A DNA stretch of 64,000 bases from Afipia sp. 1NLS2. Lineage in GTDB: Bacteria > Pseudomonadota > Alphaproteobacteria > Rhizobiales > Xanthobacteraceae. The notes below the pieces were generated by a model. That model was not told the origin of the DNA and made no database searches. It was given only the letters and a program-made list of their open reading frames with translations. Within the stretch, counting starts at the first letter, position 1, and each line of letters starts with the position of its first letter. This document shows positions 47,162 to 56,256 of this stretch, in pieces. The position numbers and the translations under genes are program-made. Location: assembly GCF_000178995.1 (NCBI RefSeq), contig NZ_ADVZ01000002.1:434001-498000 (forward strand). Reading direction: 5' to 3'.

Positions 47162-48556
47162 TTGGACCCGCATAGTTTCAGCGGGGCAGCCGACCGGCCG
47201 GGGGGGCAACCGGCACAGGGACGAACGGCGAGCCGGGTGCTCGTTGTCGGCCCGTATCGGCGGTTGCGCCGTGGCGGCGCCGACCTCGTATCGAACAGCA
47301 ATGACGCTATCCGCGACCCGCAGGCTCGCCTCGATGAAGCCGTCGGACTTGCCCGGGCGATCGATCTCGTTGTCGTCGAAGCCCTGATCGCGCCGCTATC
47401 CGAGATTCGCCCGGCGACCTATCTCGGCACGGGTAAGGTCGAAGAAATCCTCGGCCTGATCAAGGCGCACGAGGTTGAACTCGTGGTGATGGATTGTGCG
47501 CTGTCGCCAATCCAGCAGCGCAATCTGGAGAAGGAGTGGAACGTCAAGGTGCTCGACCGCACCGGGCTGATCCTCGAAATCTTCGGCCGCCGCGCCAAGA
47601 CGCGTGAAGGCACGCTGCAGGTCGAACTCGCGCATCTGATCTATCAACGTAGCCGCCTCGTGCGGTCATGGACGCATCTGGAGCGCCAGCGCGGCGGCTT
47701 CGGCTTCATGGGCGGCCCCGGCGAAACCCAGATCGAGGCCGACCGCCGCATGATCGGCGAGCGCATCACTCGCATCGAAAACGATCTGAAGAAGGTGCAG
47801 GCAACGCGGCGGCTGCATCGCGCCGGACGCCAGCGTGTGCCGTATCGTGTCGTCGCTCTTGTCGGCTATACCAATGCCGGTAAATCGACGCTGTTCAACC
47901 GCCTGACGCGCGCGGACGTGCAGGCTGCCGACATGCTGTTCGCCACCCTCGATCCGACCTTGCGTGCGCTCAAGCTGCCGCATGGCGGCAAGGCGATGAT
48001 CTCCGATACCGTGGGGTTTATCTCGGACCTGCCGACCATGCTGGTCGCGGCCTTCCGCGCCACGCTGGAAGAGGTGATCGAGGCGGACGTCATCCTGCAC
48101 GTCCGCGATATTTCACACGAGGACGCCGAGGCGCAGGAGCGTGATGTCGATCAGGTGCTGCGGCAATTGAACATCGACACCGACTCCGGCCATCGCCTGA
48201 TCGAGGTCTGGAACAAGATCGACCGGTTTTCACCGGAGGAGCGCGAAAATCTCGCACGCATCGCCGCGCGCCGGCCGCCGGAAAGGCCATGCTTTCTGGT
48301 GTCGGCGGAGACGGGCGAGGGCGTCGAAGCACTGCTGGAGGCCATCGAGGAGCGGCTTGCCGCCACACGGATTACACTCGACCTTCGCGTCGACGCGACC
48401 GATGGCGCAGGCATCAGCTGGATTCACCGCAATTCCGAGGTGCTCGACAAGCATCTCAATGAAAATCATTTCGACATGGTGATCCGCGTGGATGAGACCA
48501 AGCGCGATCTCGCTATTGCGCGTTTCGGCGCGGTGCCGCGTGAACAGGACGACTGA
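47162..48556 (+). CDS. hflX: GTPase HflX
   Basis: A 464-residue translation-factor-class GTPase that rescues or splits ribosomes. The HflX domain is seen in GTGKVEEI and GFGFMGGPGETQIEADRR; the G domain has VALVGYTNAGKST (G1), DTVGFISDLP (G3) and NKID (G4). The TTG at 47162 is chosen because GAGGA lies 6 bases before it and no ATG or GTG fits. A run of seven G lies near the N-terminus (47200-47206). It is convergent with mazG, 2 bases apart. Confidence 0.95.
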   Translation: MDPHSFSGAADRPGGQPAQGRTASRVLVVGPYRRLRRGGADLVSNSNDAIRDPQARLDEAVGLARAIDLVVVEALIAPLSEIRPATYLGTGKVEEILGLIKAHEVELVVMDCALSPIQQRNLEKEWNVKVLDRTGLILEIFGRRAKTREGTLQVELAHLIYQRSRLVRSWTHLERQRGGFGFMGGPGETQIEADRRMIGERITRIENDLKKVQATRRLHRAGRQRVPYRVVALVGYTNAGKSTLFNRLTRADVQAADMLFATLDPTLRALKLPHGGKAMISDTVGFISDLPTMLVAAFRATLEEVIEADVILHVRDISHEDAEAQERDVDQVLRQLNIDTDSGHRLIEVWNKIDRFSPEERENLARIAARRPPERPCFLVSAETGEGVEALLEAIEERLAATRITLDLRVDATDGAGISWIHRNSEVLDKHLNENHFDMVIRVDETKRDLAIARFGAVPREQDD

Positions 48557-48558
48557 AA

Positions 48559-49398
48559 CTAGCCGCCACTCCCGTTTTCACGGGACTTTGCCTCGCACCA
48601 TAACGTCTCCATGTCATCGAGCGTTGCCTGCTCGAACGGCATGCCCCTCTTTAACAGCTCCTGCTCGATATAATTGAAGCGGCGCTCGAACTTCACATTG
48701 GCCCCACGCAGGGCCATGTCCGGATCGACCTTGGCGTGGCGCGCGAGGTTGACCACAGCAAACAGAAGGTCGCCGGTTTCCGCGACGATTTCCTTTACGT
48801 CACCGCCATCAAGCGCGGCTTCGATCTCATCGGCTTCCTCACGGATTTTGGCGAGCACCGCGCGCGGATCGTTCCAGTCGAAGCCGACCGTGCCTGCTTT
48901 CTCCTGAAGTGCGAGGGCGTGAGCCAGCGCAGGCTGCCCGGATTTTACCGAAGCCAGCAGAGAGGGCGTTCCCTCAGGCTCCTCGCCGCGACGTGTGGCG
49001 CGCTCGGCTTTTTCTTCAGCCTTGATCCGTCCCCAGTTCTCCTTCACTTCGGCTGGCGACATGCGACCCGCCTTGTCGCCGAACACATGCGGATGACGGC
49101 GGACCATCTTGGTGACGACGGCTGATACCACCTCGGGGAATGCGAAAGCACCTTGCTCTTCCGCCATCCGGGCATGGTAGACGACCTGCAACAGGAGATC
49201 GCCCAGTTCCTCGCGCAGATCGGCGAGATCGCCACGCGCGATCGCATCCGCTACCTCAAAGGCTTCCTCGATGGTGTAGGGAGCAATCGTCTCGAACGTC
49301 TGCTCCAGATCCCACGGACAGCCGCTAACGGGCGTTCGTAACGCGGCCATAACTTCAAGAAGAGCGGCAATGTCGGTTGGGTTCGACGGCGGTTTCAT
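48559..49398 (-). CDS. mazG: Nucleoside triphosphate pyrophosphohydrolase MazG
   Basis: A 279-residue all-alpha NTP pyrophosphatase with two MazG repeats. The first carries GCPWDLEQTFETIAPYTIEE, then ARGDLADLREELGDLLLQV with the EExxE-x-ExxD magnesium-binding pattern; the second has KIREEADEIEAAL and IVAETGDLLFAVVNLARH. It hydrolyses NTPs and dNTPs to clear aberrant nucleotides. It is divergent from queC. Confidence 0.95.
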   Translation of the reverse strand: MKPPSNPTDIAALLEVMAALRTPVSGCPWDLEQTFETIAPYTIEEAFEVADAIARGDLADLREELGDLLLQVVYHARMAEEQGAFAFPEVVSAVVTKMVRRHPHVFGDKAGRMSPAEVKENWGRIKAEEKAERATRRGEEPEGTPSLLASVKSGQPALAHALALQEKAGTVGFDWNDPRAVLAKIREEADEIEAALDGGDVKEIVAETGDLLFAVVNLARHAKVDPDMALRGANVKFERRFNYIEQELLKRGMPFEQATLDDMETLWCEAKSRENGSGG

Positions 49399-49524
49399 GG
49401 GTCACCGGAATGATGGCAGATACCTTTCTATGCCGGATCGGTCAGCATTCGCCCAGCCTCAATCCTGCGTTCAATCCCGATATTCCACGGTTGGCGGGGC
49501 CCATTCCGGATGATAGATCGAGCC

Positions 49525-50232
49525 ATGGACAAAACACCCGAAAACGCCGCGCTGGTGCTGTTTTCCGGCGGGCAGGATTCCGCGACCTGTCTCGCGTGGG
49601 CGCTATCCCGCTTCGCGCGCGTCGAGACGCTCGGCTTCGACTACGGCCAGCGCCATGCCATCGAGCTGGAATGCCGGGCAACCCTGATTGAAGGCTTCAA
49701 ACGGCTCAAGCCTGAATGGAAGACGAAGCTCGGCGAGGCGCACATGCTCGCCATTCCGACGCTGGCCGAAATTTCGGACACTGCCTTGACGCGTGACATC
49801 GCGATCGAGATGGAAGAGGGTGGCCTGCCCAACACTTTTGTGCCCGGTCGCAACCTTCTGTTCCTCACCTTCGCGGCCGCACTCGGCTATCGGCGCGGGA
49901 TCCGTCATATCGTCGGCGGCATGTGCGAGACGGATTATTCCGGCTACCCGGATTGTCGGGATGAAACGATAAAGTCACTGAACGTCGCGCTCAACCAAGG
50001 CATGGGCCGTGACTTCGAGTTGCACACGCCGCTGATGTGGCGTGACAAGGCACAGACATGGGCGCTGGCGCATGAGCTCGGTGGCGAGGCGCTGGTCGAC
50101 CTGATCGTTCAGCATTCGCACACGTGCTATCTTGGTGAGCGTGGCGCGCTGCATGACTGGGGTTACGGCTGCGGCGAGTGCCCGGCGTGCCGGCTGCGCG
50201 CCGCAGGATGGGAAAAATACAAAGCCGCCTGA
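49525..50232 (+). CDS. queC: 7-cyano-7-deazaguanine synthase
   Basis: A 235-residue ATP-dependent enzyme. [18 protein letters not shown] is the PP-loop, [19 protein letters not shown] the substrate region, and [11 protein letters not shown] near the C-terminus contains the zinc cysteines. It converts CDG to preQ0 for queuosine synthesis. The start may be the ATG at 49525 or an upstream ATG at 49510; neither has a strong ribosome site. No other queuosine genes are nearby. Confidence 0.95.
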   Translation: MDKTPENAALVLFSGGQDSATCLAWALSRFARVETLGFDYGQRHAIELECRATLIEGFKRLKPEWKTKLGEAHMLAIPTLAEISDTALTRDIAIEMEEGGLPNTFVPGRNLLFLTFAAALGYRRGIRHIVGGMCETDYSGYPDCRDETIKSLNVALNQGMGRDFELHTPLMWRDKAQTWALAHELGGEALVDLIVQHSHTCYLGERGALHDWGYGCGECPACRLRAAGWEKYKAA

Positions 50233-50241
50233 GCAACCTTC

Positions 50242-51186
50242 TCAACGCGGATGCTTGGCTGCGTAATAGCGCAGCATGTCCTTGGCGATCAGTTCTGTCT
50301 CGGAGCGACGCCCGAAGAAGAAGACACCGCTTGCCGCATCGGATTTAGGGCCGGGCTTCGCAAAATAATCGATGAATCGCAGCCAGAAGAACGGCAGCGC
50401 CACGAGCGTTGCAATCCGGGTATTAAACCCAAGCGACAGTACGACATAGCGGATCGACCAGAGCAGCGCCTTGCCCGCACCGCCCACAGCACCGGAATCG
50501 ATTTCCTCGAAACGTCGAAACAGCCAGCGATGGCCGCTCAAGGTGAACCGCGTGAAGTCATAAGCTTGTTCGTGAACCTGCTGGATGAATGGCGTATCGG
50601 CATAAACGATACCGCCAGGCTTCAGCACGCGATGGATTTCGTCAACGACGGCCGATGGATCCAGCACATGCTCGAGAACCGCCTGAATCCAGACGGCATC
50701 GAAGGTCTGATTCTGGAACGGGAGAAAATGCCCATCGGCCACAACGTTCGTGTTCCTTGACGCATAAACATCGGTGCCGACGATCTGGATGCCTTGCGTG
50801 TTATAAAGCGGGTCGGCGCCGGAGCCGATCGCGCCGCCGCCGATCACAAGCACGACAGGCCTTCGTGTTTTACGTTCGAGAATCCGGACCATCTCTTTCG
50901 ATTTCTGCGGCGTGACGGGGTTCGAGCCGGTGAGCATCCGCCGCAGGCGGAGCGCATATCCTCGCCCTGTATCATCCCGATCAAAGGCCGACCCGCAATC
51001 GTCATCATAAGCGGCGCGTTCAAAAATGCTGTGCTCGAAATCGATGAGAACGGGCTGGCCCGCGGCGCGGGGAAAACCCGTTTTTGAAAACACGCAATCT
51101 GTTCCGGAACAGCGGATAGGCGTTTCATTGAGATGGAGTTCCGAGTGACAGCGCGGACAACACAGCAAACGATCGATGTCGACCAT
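50242..51186 (-). CDS. Zinc-ribbon class I SAM methyltransferase
   Basis: A 314-residue protein with an N-terminal Trm112-like zinc ribbon (CCPRC at 9-13, then C26 and C31) and a methyltransferase domain (about 95-230). PVVLVIGGGAIGSGADPLY is motif I, VVADGHFLPFQNQTFDAVWI the post-I strand, and EIHRVLKPGGIVYADTPF the type 11 hallmark. A hydrophobic segment near residues 240-275 may anchor it to the membrane. It is the last gene of the minus-strand polysaccharide set and may methylate a sugar, but the substrate is not known. Confidence 0.82.
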   Translation of the reverse strand: MVDIDRLLCCPRCHSELHLNETPIRCSGTDCVFSKTGFPRAAGQPVLIDFEHSIFERAAYDDDCGSAFDRDDTGRGYALRLRRMLTGSNPVTPQKSKEMVRILERKTRRPVVLVIGGGAIGSGADPLYNTQGIQIVGTDVYASRNTNVVADGHFLPFQNQTFDAVWIQAVLEHVLDPSAVVDEIHRVLKPGGIVYADTPFIQQVHEQAYDFTRFTLSGHRWLFRRFEEIDSGAVGGAGKALLWSIRYVVLSLGFNTRIATLVALPFFWLRFIDYFAKPGPKSDAASGVFFFGRRSETELIAKDMLRYYAAKHPR

Positions 51187-51280
51187 CAGACCTCAAACAG
51201 TATCCCAGCATGAATGCGCCTCGCAGGACAACATCCCAGCCAACGCAAGGAGACGAATCGGGTTCTGGAGGCGATAGCCG

Positions 51281-51691
51281 CTAGTTCAGTCCCTTGAGCT
51301 TCTTGCAAGGCGTTGCGGATGTCGATGATATTTTGACGATATCGAGGATCGACCGGCTCAGTTTCAAATCCCGCTTGGTGAGGAAACGAAGTGTGGCACG
51401 CGGGTTGGATTCGCAGAATTGCGACAATGTGGCGGCGGTTGCCGCAATCGTATCCTGCTTGGGTGTCACTGCGATGCCGCCATCCTTGAGGATGTAGGCA
51501 TTCTTCACATTGGGCATCACTGCTGTGGTGGAGCAAATCTTGAACAGATTGGCATAGGCCGCAACCGGCATTGCCAGATCGCCTGCCATGCCGCCCAGCA
51601 GATACTCCCGGCTTCGCATGCAACCGTCGGCCGCCAATACCGACTGGCAGCCGATGCAAACTGCAACGCACGCAACTAGCAATCTTCGCAT
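51281..51691 (-). CDS. Small secreted cysteine-containing protein of unknown function
   Basis: A 136-residue protein with a Sec signal peptide (MRRLLVACVAVCIGCQSVLA, cut before ADGC). The mature part has four cysteines, enough for two disulfides, and a mixed alpha/basic composition (DTIAATAATLSQFCESNPRA, then TKRDLKLSRSILDIV). I do not recognise the family. It starts 3 bases after the stop of the upstream glycosyltransferase, so it is in the polysaccharide operon and is probably periplasmic. Confidence 0.72.
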   Translation of the reverse strand: MRRLLVACVAVCIGCQSVLAADGCMRSREYLLGGMAGDLAMPVAAYANLFKICSTTAVMPNVKNAYILKDGGIAVTPKQDTIAATAATLSQFCESNPRATLRFLTKRDLKLSRSILDIVKISSTSATPCKKLKGLN

Positions 51692-51694
51692 GGC

Positions 51695-52918
51695 TCAATG
51701 CACCAGAGGATGCCGCGCATCCGCCGCATCTTCAAACATAGGTGCCAATCTGATCGGTCCGTCTCCGGACGACGGGTGAGAAAGGGGGGTATAGGGCAGA
51801 CCATAGGTTTCGCCCGCACATCGGCGCCACGACATCTCATGGGCGTGCATCTTCGCGGCATTTGCAAGATCAATCCGCAAGCCGCTGTCGAGAACCATCC
51901 GAGAAATCGCGCCGGCCACGGCGTTCGGCTCTGCTTCCGTCAACAGGCCGGTCGTTCCATTCATTACTGCATCGGGAACGCCGCCGATTGCCGATGCCAC
52001 GCTTGGCAGCCCGCAAGCCGCAGCTTCCAGATAGACAAGGCCAAATCCCTCGACACGGCCCGATGAATCTGGCGTGCCGGTGAGGCAAAAGAAATCCGCA
52101 CCGGAATAGAGATCACGAATTTCCTCATCATGCAGGGAGCCCAGCAGGCGAATGTCGCATGGCGATTGATCGACCATATCGCGAAATTCCTGGACGTAGT
52201 CGGATTCGCCCGGCGGGCCGACCACCAGCCATGTGACGGAGTTGCGAATGTGATCGGGCAATCGCTCAAGCGCTGCGAGGGTCAGGTGATGCCCTTTGCG
52301 ACGGGTGATGCGGGCAACCGTCACCATTGCGATGCGGCTCGATTCGATTCCATATAGCCAGCGCGCCCGCGACCGGCGTTTGAGCGGGCCAAACCAGAAA
52401 TCGGAGACACCGAGCGATACTGCATTGATCTGCGCCCGGCTGACCGGAAAGCGGTCGCAGAACAGGTCGCGGGTAAATCCGCTGTTCGCGACAATCTCCG
52501 CGCGGGGGCCGAACACGCCAGTGCCACGAATGGCAAGCCGCTTGAGCGGCGTCTGAGTTTCGTTGATCTCCGTCCCGTGTACGGTCATCATCATCCGGCC
52601 GTTGATCTGATGGCGCGACATCGCCACGGGAATGAAGAACGGCCAATCCGCGGCATGAACGATGTCGTAATACGACTTGGCGGTTTCAGCGTGGACCAGT
52701 CTGACCTTGGCTGGCAGATCGCGCATGGAATGCAGGCCGCCATGAAACCGCGACACCTTGAACGGAAGATCGCTATCATCCGTTGGTTCGCCATAATCCG
52801 GCGCAACGACGGTAACATCCGCGCCAAGCTCCCAGGCTGCGGCGGCGATCTCGCGCGCATATGTGCCGATTCCGCCATTCGCTGGCGTGAACTCGCTGGT
52901 CAGCAGTAGAATTTTCAC
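51695..52918 (-). CDS. Glycosyltransferase family 4
   Basis: A 407-residue GT-B transferase. It opens MKILLLTSEFTPANGGIGTY (donor-independent Rossmann loop) and has VARITRRKGHHLTLAAL in the second domain and EGFGLVYLEAAACGLPSVAS, the E-x7-E nucleotide-sugar motif of GT4. It should add one sugar to the lipid-linked exopolysaccharide repeat unit on the cytoplasmic face. It is coupled to the preceding gene by a 4-base overlap (ATGA). Confidence 0.9.
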   Translation of the reverse strand: MKILLLTSEFTPANGGIGTYAREIAAAAWELGADVTVVAPDYGEPTDDSDLPFKVSRFHGGLHSMRDLPAKVRLVHAETAKSYYDIVHAADWPFFIPVAMSRHQINGRMMMTVHGTEINETQTPLKRLAIRGTGVFGPRAEIVANSGFTRDLFCDRFPVSRAQINAVSLGVSDFWFGPLKRRSRARWLYGIESSRIAMVTVARITRRKGHHLTLAALERLPDHIRNSVTWLVVGPPGESDYVQEFRDMVDQSPCDIRLLGSLHDEEIRDLYSGADFFCLTGTPDSSGRVEGFGLVYLEAAACGLPSVASAIGGVPDAVMNGTTGLLTEAEPNAVAGAISRMVLDSGLRIDLANAAKMHAHEMSWRRCAGETYGLPYTPLSHPSSGDGPIRLAPMFEDAADARHPLVH

Positions 52919-54195
52919 AGCAACCCCTCGTGACGTTGCGCCATCACAAGCGGATGGCGCGCGTTCTGGATTTCCTGGTGATAATGGAACACGCGTGCCA
53001 GTTGAGTGCCCGGGGTGAAGTTCTCGATCGACGCAGCGACCGTTTCCGGCTGCATCTCGCCGCTAGCGATAAGATCCCGGACTGCAAGAAAACGCTCAAC
53101 AAGCACCTCCGTCATATCGTCCGGCGATCCTTCACGCGGCACCAGATAACCACTCGTGCCGTCGTGAATGACCGACTCGAGCTGCGGCAAATGCACCGCG
53201 ACGACCGGACGGCCGACGGCAAGCGTCTCAAGCACGCAACGGGGCATGCCTTCGAATTCCGAAGTTAAAATTCCCGCATGAGCTGATGCGATGGTTGCCG
53301 CCATTCCGATGGCGTCCTTGAACCCGTGGCGGGTGGTGATGTCCGCGATGTCCTCAAATTCGGCAAACCGGGTTGGATCGCTGGTCCCGACATAGTGAAA
53401 TTCCAGGTTTCCGTGGAGCCTGTCGCGTAGCCGCGCGATGGTCCTGAACATCAGGGACGGCTGTTTAAACTCGTCGAGACGACCCGCGAAGATCACACGA
53501 AACGGTAGGTTGGTCGGGGAGAACGGCTGTGGTTGGAAGATGTTGGTATTCACCCAAGTCCACAGCGTATCGATCTTCCCCTTCTGGCTCGGATAAGTCT
53601 TCTGCAAACGTTCGGTGATAAACGGATTGACGCAAAGGAATTTCTCGCTGGTGGCAATCGCGAACCGCTCGCCCGCATTGTGCACGAACGAATATTTGCG
53701 CAACAGCGAATCCATTTTCAGTTTCGGCGCGCCTTCTCCATGCAGCATTTGCACGAAGGGCAGGCGCAGGATGACCGGAAGCCATGAAAATTCCACACGC
53801 CGCAGATCGATGCTACATTTCCGTGCCCGGATCAGGTGTGCGATCGTCCGGAAATTCCGCAACAGGGCCATAAAGAACTGACCGGTCAGCGACGAACGGA
53901 TGGTTTTTGCCGCTTCGCGTGCCTGCTCGTCGGAGTAGCGCAAGATCGGCATGAAATCGAACTGGCGGCCACGGAAGGACAGGCGGCGAATTTTTCCGAT
54001 TTCAAGATCGCCGATGGAATCGACGCCGATAAACAAAAGGTCCGTATCCGATGGATGAAACGTGATGAAATCGCGAATGTAGGTTTCCAGGCCGCCAACC
54101 TTCTGGCCGCGCGGGTCGAACGGATGGATCAGACAGATCTGATAACGGCGGCGAGTGTTTCGCGCACGTTGGGCAAGGGTCACGTTTGATGTCAT
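52915..54195 (-). CDS. Glycosyltransferase family 4
   Basis: A 426-residue GT-B transferase. The N-terminus has ICLIHPFDPRGQKVGGLETY, the second domain VIFAGRLDEFKQPSLMFRTI, and the donor site SEFEGMPRCVLETLAVGRPV. The ATG at 54195 overlaps the wecG-like stop by 4 bases and is preferred to a long upstream extension in the same frame. It is one of three GT-B enzymes in the locus, so the repeat unit is likely at least a tetrasaccharide. Confidence 0.9.
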   Translation of the reverse strand: MTSNVTLAQRARNTRRRYQICLIHPFDPRGQKVGGLETYIRDFITFHPSDTDLLFIGVDSIGDLEIGKIRRLSFRGRQFDFMPILRYSDEQAREAAKTIRSSLTGQFFMALLRNFRTIAHLIRARKCSIDLRRVEFSWLPVILRLPFVQMLHGEGAPKLKMDSLLRKYSFVHNAGERFAIATSEKFLCVNPFITERLQKTYPSQKGKIDTLWTWVNTNIFQPQPFSPTNLPFRVIFAGRLDEFKQPSLMFRTIARLRDRLHGNLEFHYVGTSDPTRFAEFEDIADITTRHGFKDAIGMAATIASAHAGILTSEFEGMPRCVLETLAVGRPVVAVHLPQLESVIHDGTSGYLVPREGSPDDMTEVLVERFLAVRDLIASGEMQPETVAASIENFTPGTQLARVFHYHQEIQNARHPLVMAQRHEGLL

Positions 54196-54989
54196 GCAGC
54201 CGTCCTTGTGCGCGCACTGATGATTTGAGGGAGCGTCTTGACGAATAGCTTCGGAACGACCGCCACGCATTTGGCGTAGCGCAGCCCGAGGCGTCTGGGG
54301 TTCTTCAGCATTCGCCATGCCCATTCGAGGCCGATTTTTTGCGTGATTGCCGGTGCGCGCTGCTGTGTTCCGGCAATGAAGTCGAGGCCCGCGCCGATAC
54401 ACAGAAAGCCCGTGCCGTCCAGCCGGTCGAGGCAACGCGCGGCAAACACTTCCTGTTTTGGCGCACCGAGCGCCAGAAAGCATAGCCGCGCTCCCGAGCG
54501 TCGAATGCTTTCAATGGCGAAATCTGCTTCCTGCGAGTAGGGATCGAAATCCGGCCCAGGCGAAAAGAAACCCGCGAAGCGAATACCCTTGTAACGCCGC
54601 GAAAGAGCCTTCGCGGTCTCCGCAAGCGTGACATTGTTCGAGCCGAGCAAAAAAATAGACAAGTGCTGTTTTTGCGCTTCCGCGCAGAGCGGCTCGATCA
54701 GATCAGCGCCGGTGGTGCGCTGGATATGAGTTCCAAGAAGTCTGCTCAATATTACAATCGGGAATCCGTCCGCCGTCACGAACCTCGCACGACGATAAGC
54801 GTTGCGAAAATCGGCGCGCCGTTCGAGTTGAACCACATGATCGAGGTTGAGCGTGCAAACAGAGAATTTTTCTCCGCGTCGCGCCGCATCGATCACGGAT
54901 GTCACGGCATCCGGCATCGATGGAACATTGATGGAGACTCCATCAACGGTGAGATTGTGACGCGAGCGCGCCAAAGACGTGTCCAACAT
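54192..54989 (-). CDS. WecG/TagA/CpsF family glycosyltransferase
   Basis: A 265-residue GT26 enzyme: VCTLNLDHVVQLERRADF, TADGFPIVILSRLLG, and LCFLALGAPKQEVFAARCL are family motifs, followed by IGAGLDFIAGTQQRAPAI and GLEWAWRMLKNPRR. Members add the second sugar (such as ManNAc(A) or glucuronic acid) to the lipid-linked primer. The ATG at 54989 is preceded by AGGGGA and is preferred to one at 55085. It heads a minus-strand gene set and faces the GH10 gene. Confidence 0.92.
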   Translation of the reverse strand: MLDTSLARSRHNLTVDGVSINVPSMPDAVTSVIDAARRGEKFSVCTLNLDHVVQLERRADFRNAYRRARFVTADGFPIVILSRLLGTHIQRTTGADLIEPLCAEAQKQHLSIFLLGSNNVTLAETAKALSRRYKGIRFAGFFSPGPDFDPYSQEADFAIESIRRSGARLCFLALGAPKQEVFAARCLDRLDGTGFLCIGAGLDFIAGTQQRAPAITQKIGLEWAWRMLKNPRRLGLRYAKCVAVVPKLFVKTLPQIISARTRTAA

Positions 54990-55154
54990 GTCGATCCCCT
55001 GATGACGATTTGTCGGTACGCGCGCACGAACACGCGAGAGCGTGAACAAACATCGAAGATCGATCTCGATGTTCAACGTCATCAAAATGGACCAATGCGA
55101 CGCAAGCGTGGCGATGCTCGAATAATTTTTCCCATCACATCAGGAGAAGCATTC
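54990..55154. other. Divergent promoter region of wecG-like and GH10 genes
   Basis: This 165-base gap is the only place in the exopolysaccharide locus where transcription diverges, so it probably holds the promoters of both the WecG-like set and the GH10 gene. AGGAG precedes the GH10 ATG. The sequence is AT-rich around CGAATAATTTTTCCC, but no clear promoter could be assigned. Confidence 0.55.
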
Positions 55155-56255
55155 ATGCAACACGTCACGCGACGCGATACAATCGCAACACTCTCTGGTG
55201 CGTCGATTTCCTTATTGTGCGGAACAGATTCACGCGCATCCCTCGCAGAGAGCCTTGGTGATGTTGCCAAAAGCAAGAATGTGATGTTCGGCGCGGCCGC
55301 AAGCGGCGCAATCGATCACGACATTGGGTATCGTGATCTCTACACATCGCAAACACGTATCATCACAACCGATACTGCCTTGAAGATGGGCAGCATCGCG
55401 CCACAGCCGGGCGCAAAGCATTTCGAAGCAGCAGATAAACTGTTGCAATTCTGCACGACGAATCGCATTCCCATGCGCGGCCACTGCGTCATCTGGAACG
55501 AATGGGTTCCACAATGGGTGCGCAACATGTCGACCGACGAGCGGCGCTCATTTTTCGACCGCTATATTGAGGAAGTTGTTGGCCGCTATGTCGGCAAACT
55601 GCAATCGTGGGATATCGTCAACGAGCCATTCTGGCCCGGCCACAAGGCACCTGGCGGGTATCGATTGGGCCCGTGGTATGATGCGTTTGGAACGGATTAT
55701 ATCCGCCGCGCTTACGAGCGCGCTGGCACCGTCGACAAAACCACCAAATTCGTCCTCAACGAAGCGCAAACCGAGCGCGACGATTCTCTCGGGCTCACGG
55801 TGCGCGCCGGGTTGCTTGACCTCGTCAAGAAACTGAAAGATTCCGGCGTACGCCTCGATGTCGTCGGCTTGCAGGGTCACTTGCAACCCAAATACCCGCA
55901 CGACCCCGCGCGGTTCATCGACTTCGTTTACAAACTCAGCGAACTTGGCGTCGATATCTACATCACAGAATTCGACGTCCGGGATGATACTTTCCCGGAT
56001 GACGTCTCCGCTCGCGACGCCATGGTTGCAAAGACGGCGGAGGCTTTTCTCGATAACGTTCTCAAAATTCCTCGCGTCAAGGCGGTGATCGCCTGGGAAC
56101 TGGCCGACAATTATTCCTTCTATACCGATATCGCCAAAAAGAAGGATCCGTCCGCCACCCGCATGCCGCGACCGTTGCCCTATGACGCGAATCTACAGAA
56201 GAAGCCTCTCTGGTTCGCGATACAGCGGGCATTCGCTAACGCGAGCAAGGCATGA
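55155..56255 (+). CDS. GH10 family endo-1,4-beta-glycanase (xylanase-like), Tat-like signal
   Basis: A 366-residue glycoside hydrolase. The N-terminus TRRDTIATLSGASISLLCG is a twin-arginine-like signal. The (beta/alpha)8 domain has GHCVIWNEWVPQW, acid/base E157 in WDIVNEP and nucleophile E272 in YITEFDVRDD, all GH10 hallmarks. Members cleave beta-1,4-xylan or related chains. It is the only plus-strand gene among minus-strand polysaccharide genes, so it may trim the polymer rather than digest plant xylan. The ATG at 55155 follows AGGAG. Confidence 0.9.
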   Translation: MQHVTRRDTIATLSGASISLLCGTDSRASLAESLGDVAKSKNVMFGAAASGAIDHDIGYRDLYTSQTRIITTDTALKMGSIAPQPGAKHFEAADKLLQFCTTNRIPMRGHCVIWNEWVPQWVRNMSTDERRSFFDRYIEEVVGRYVGKLQSWDIVNEPFWPGHKAPGGYRLGPWYDAFGTDYIRRAYERAGTVDKTTKFVLNEAQTERDDSLGLTVRAGLLDLVKKLKDSGVRLDVVGLQGHLQPKYPHDPARFIDFVYKLSELGVDIYITEFDVRDDTFPDDVSARDAMVAKTAEAFLDNVLKIPRVKAVIAWELADNYSFYTDIAKKKDPSATRMPRPLPYDANLQKKPLWFAIQRAFANASKA

Positions 56256-56256
56256 A

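Noticed and set aside
51186..51698. An alternative 170-codon minus-strand frame overlapping the small secreted protein
   Set aside because: The 136-codon frame has a proper signal peptide and fits 3 bases after the preceding stop; the alternative has neither a signal nor a family pattern.
54663..55154. A 164-codon upstream extension of the GH10 gene
   Set aside because: It runs antisense to the WecG-like gene, while the ATG at 55155 has AGGAG and is followed at once by a Tat-like signal.
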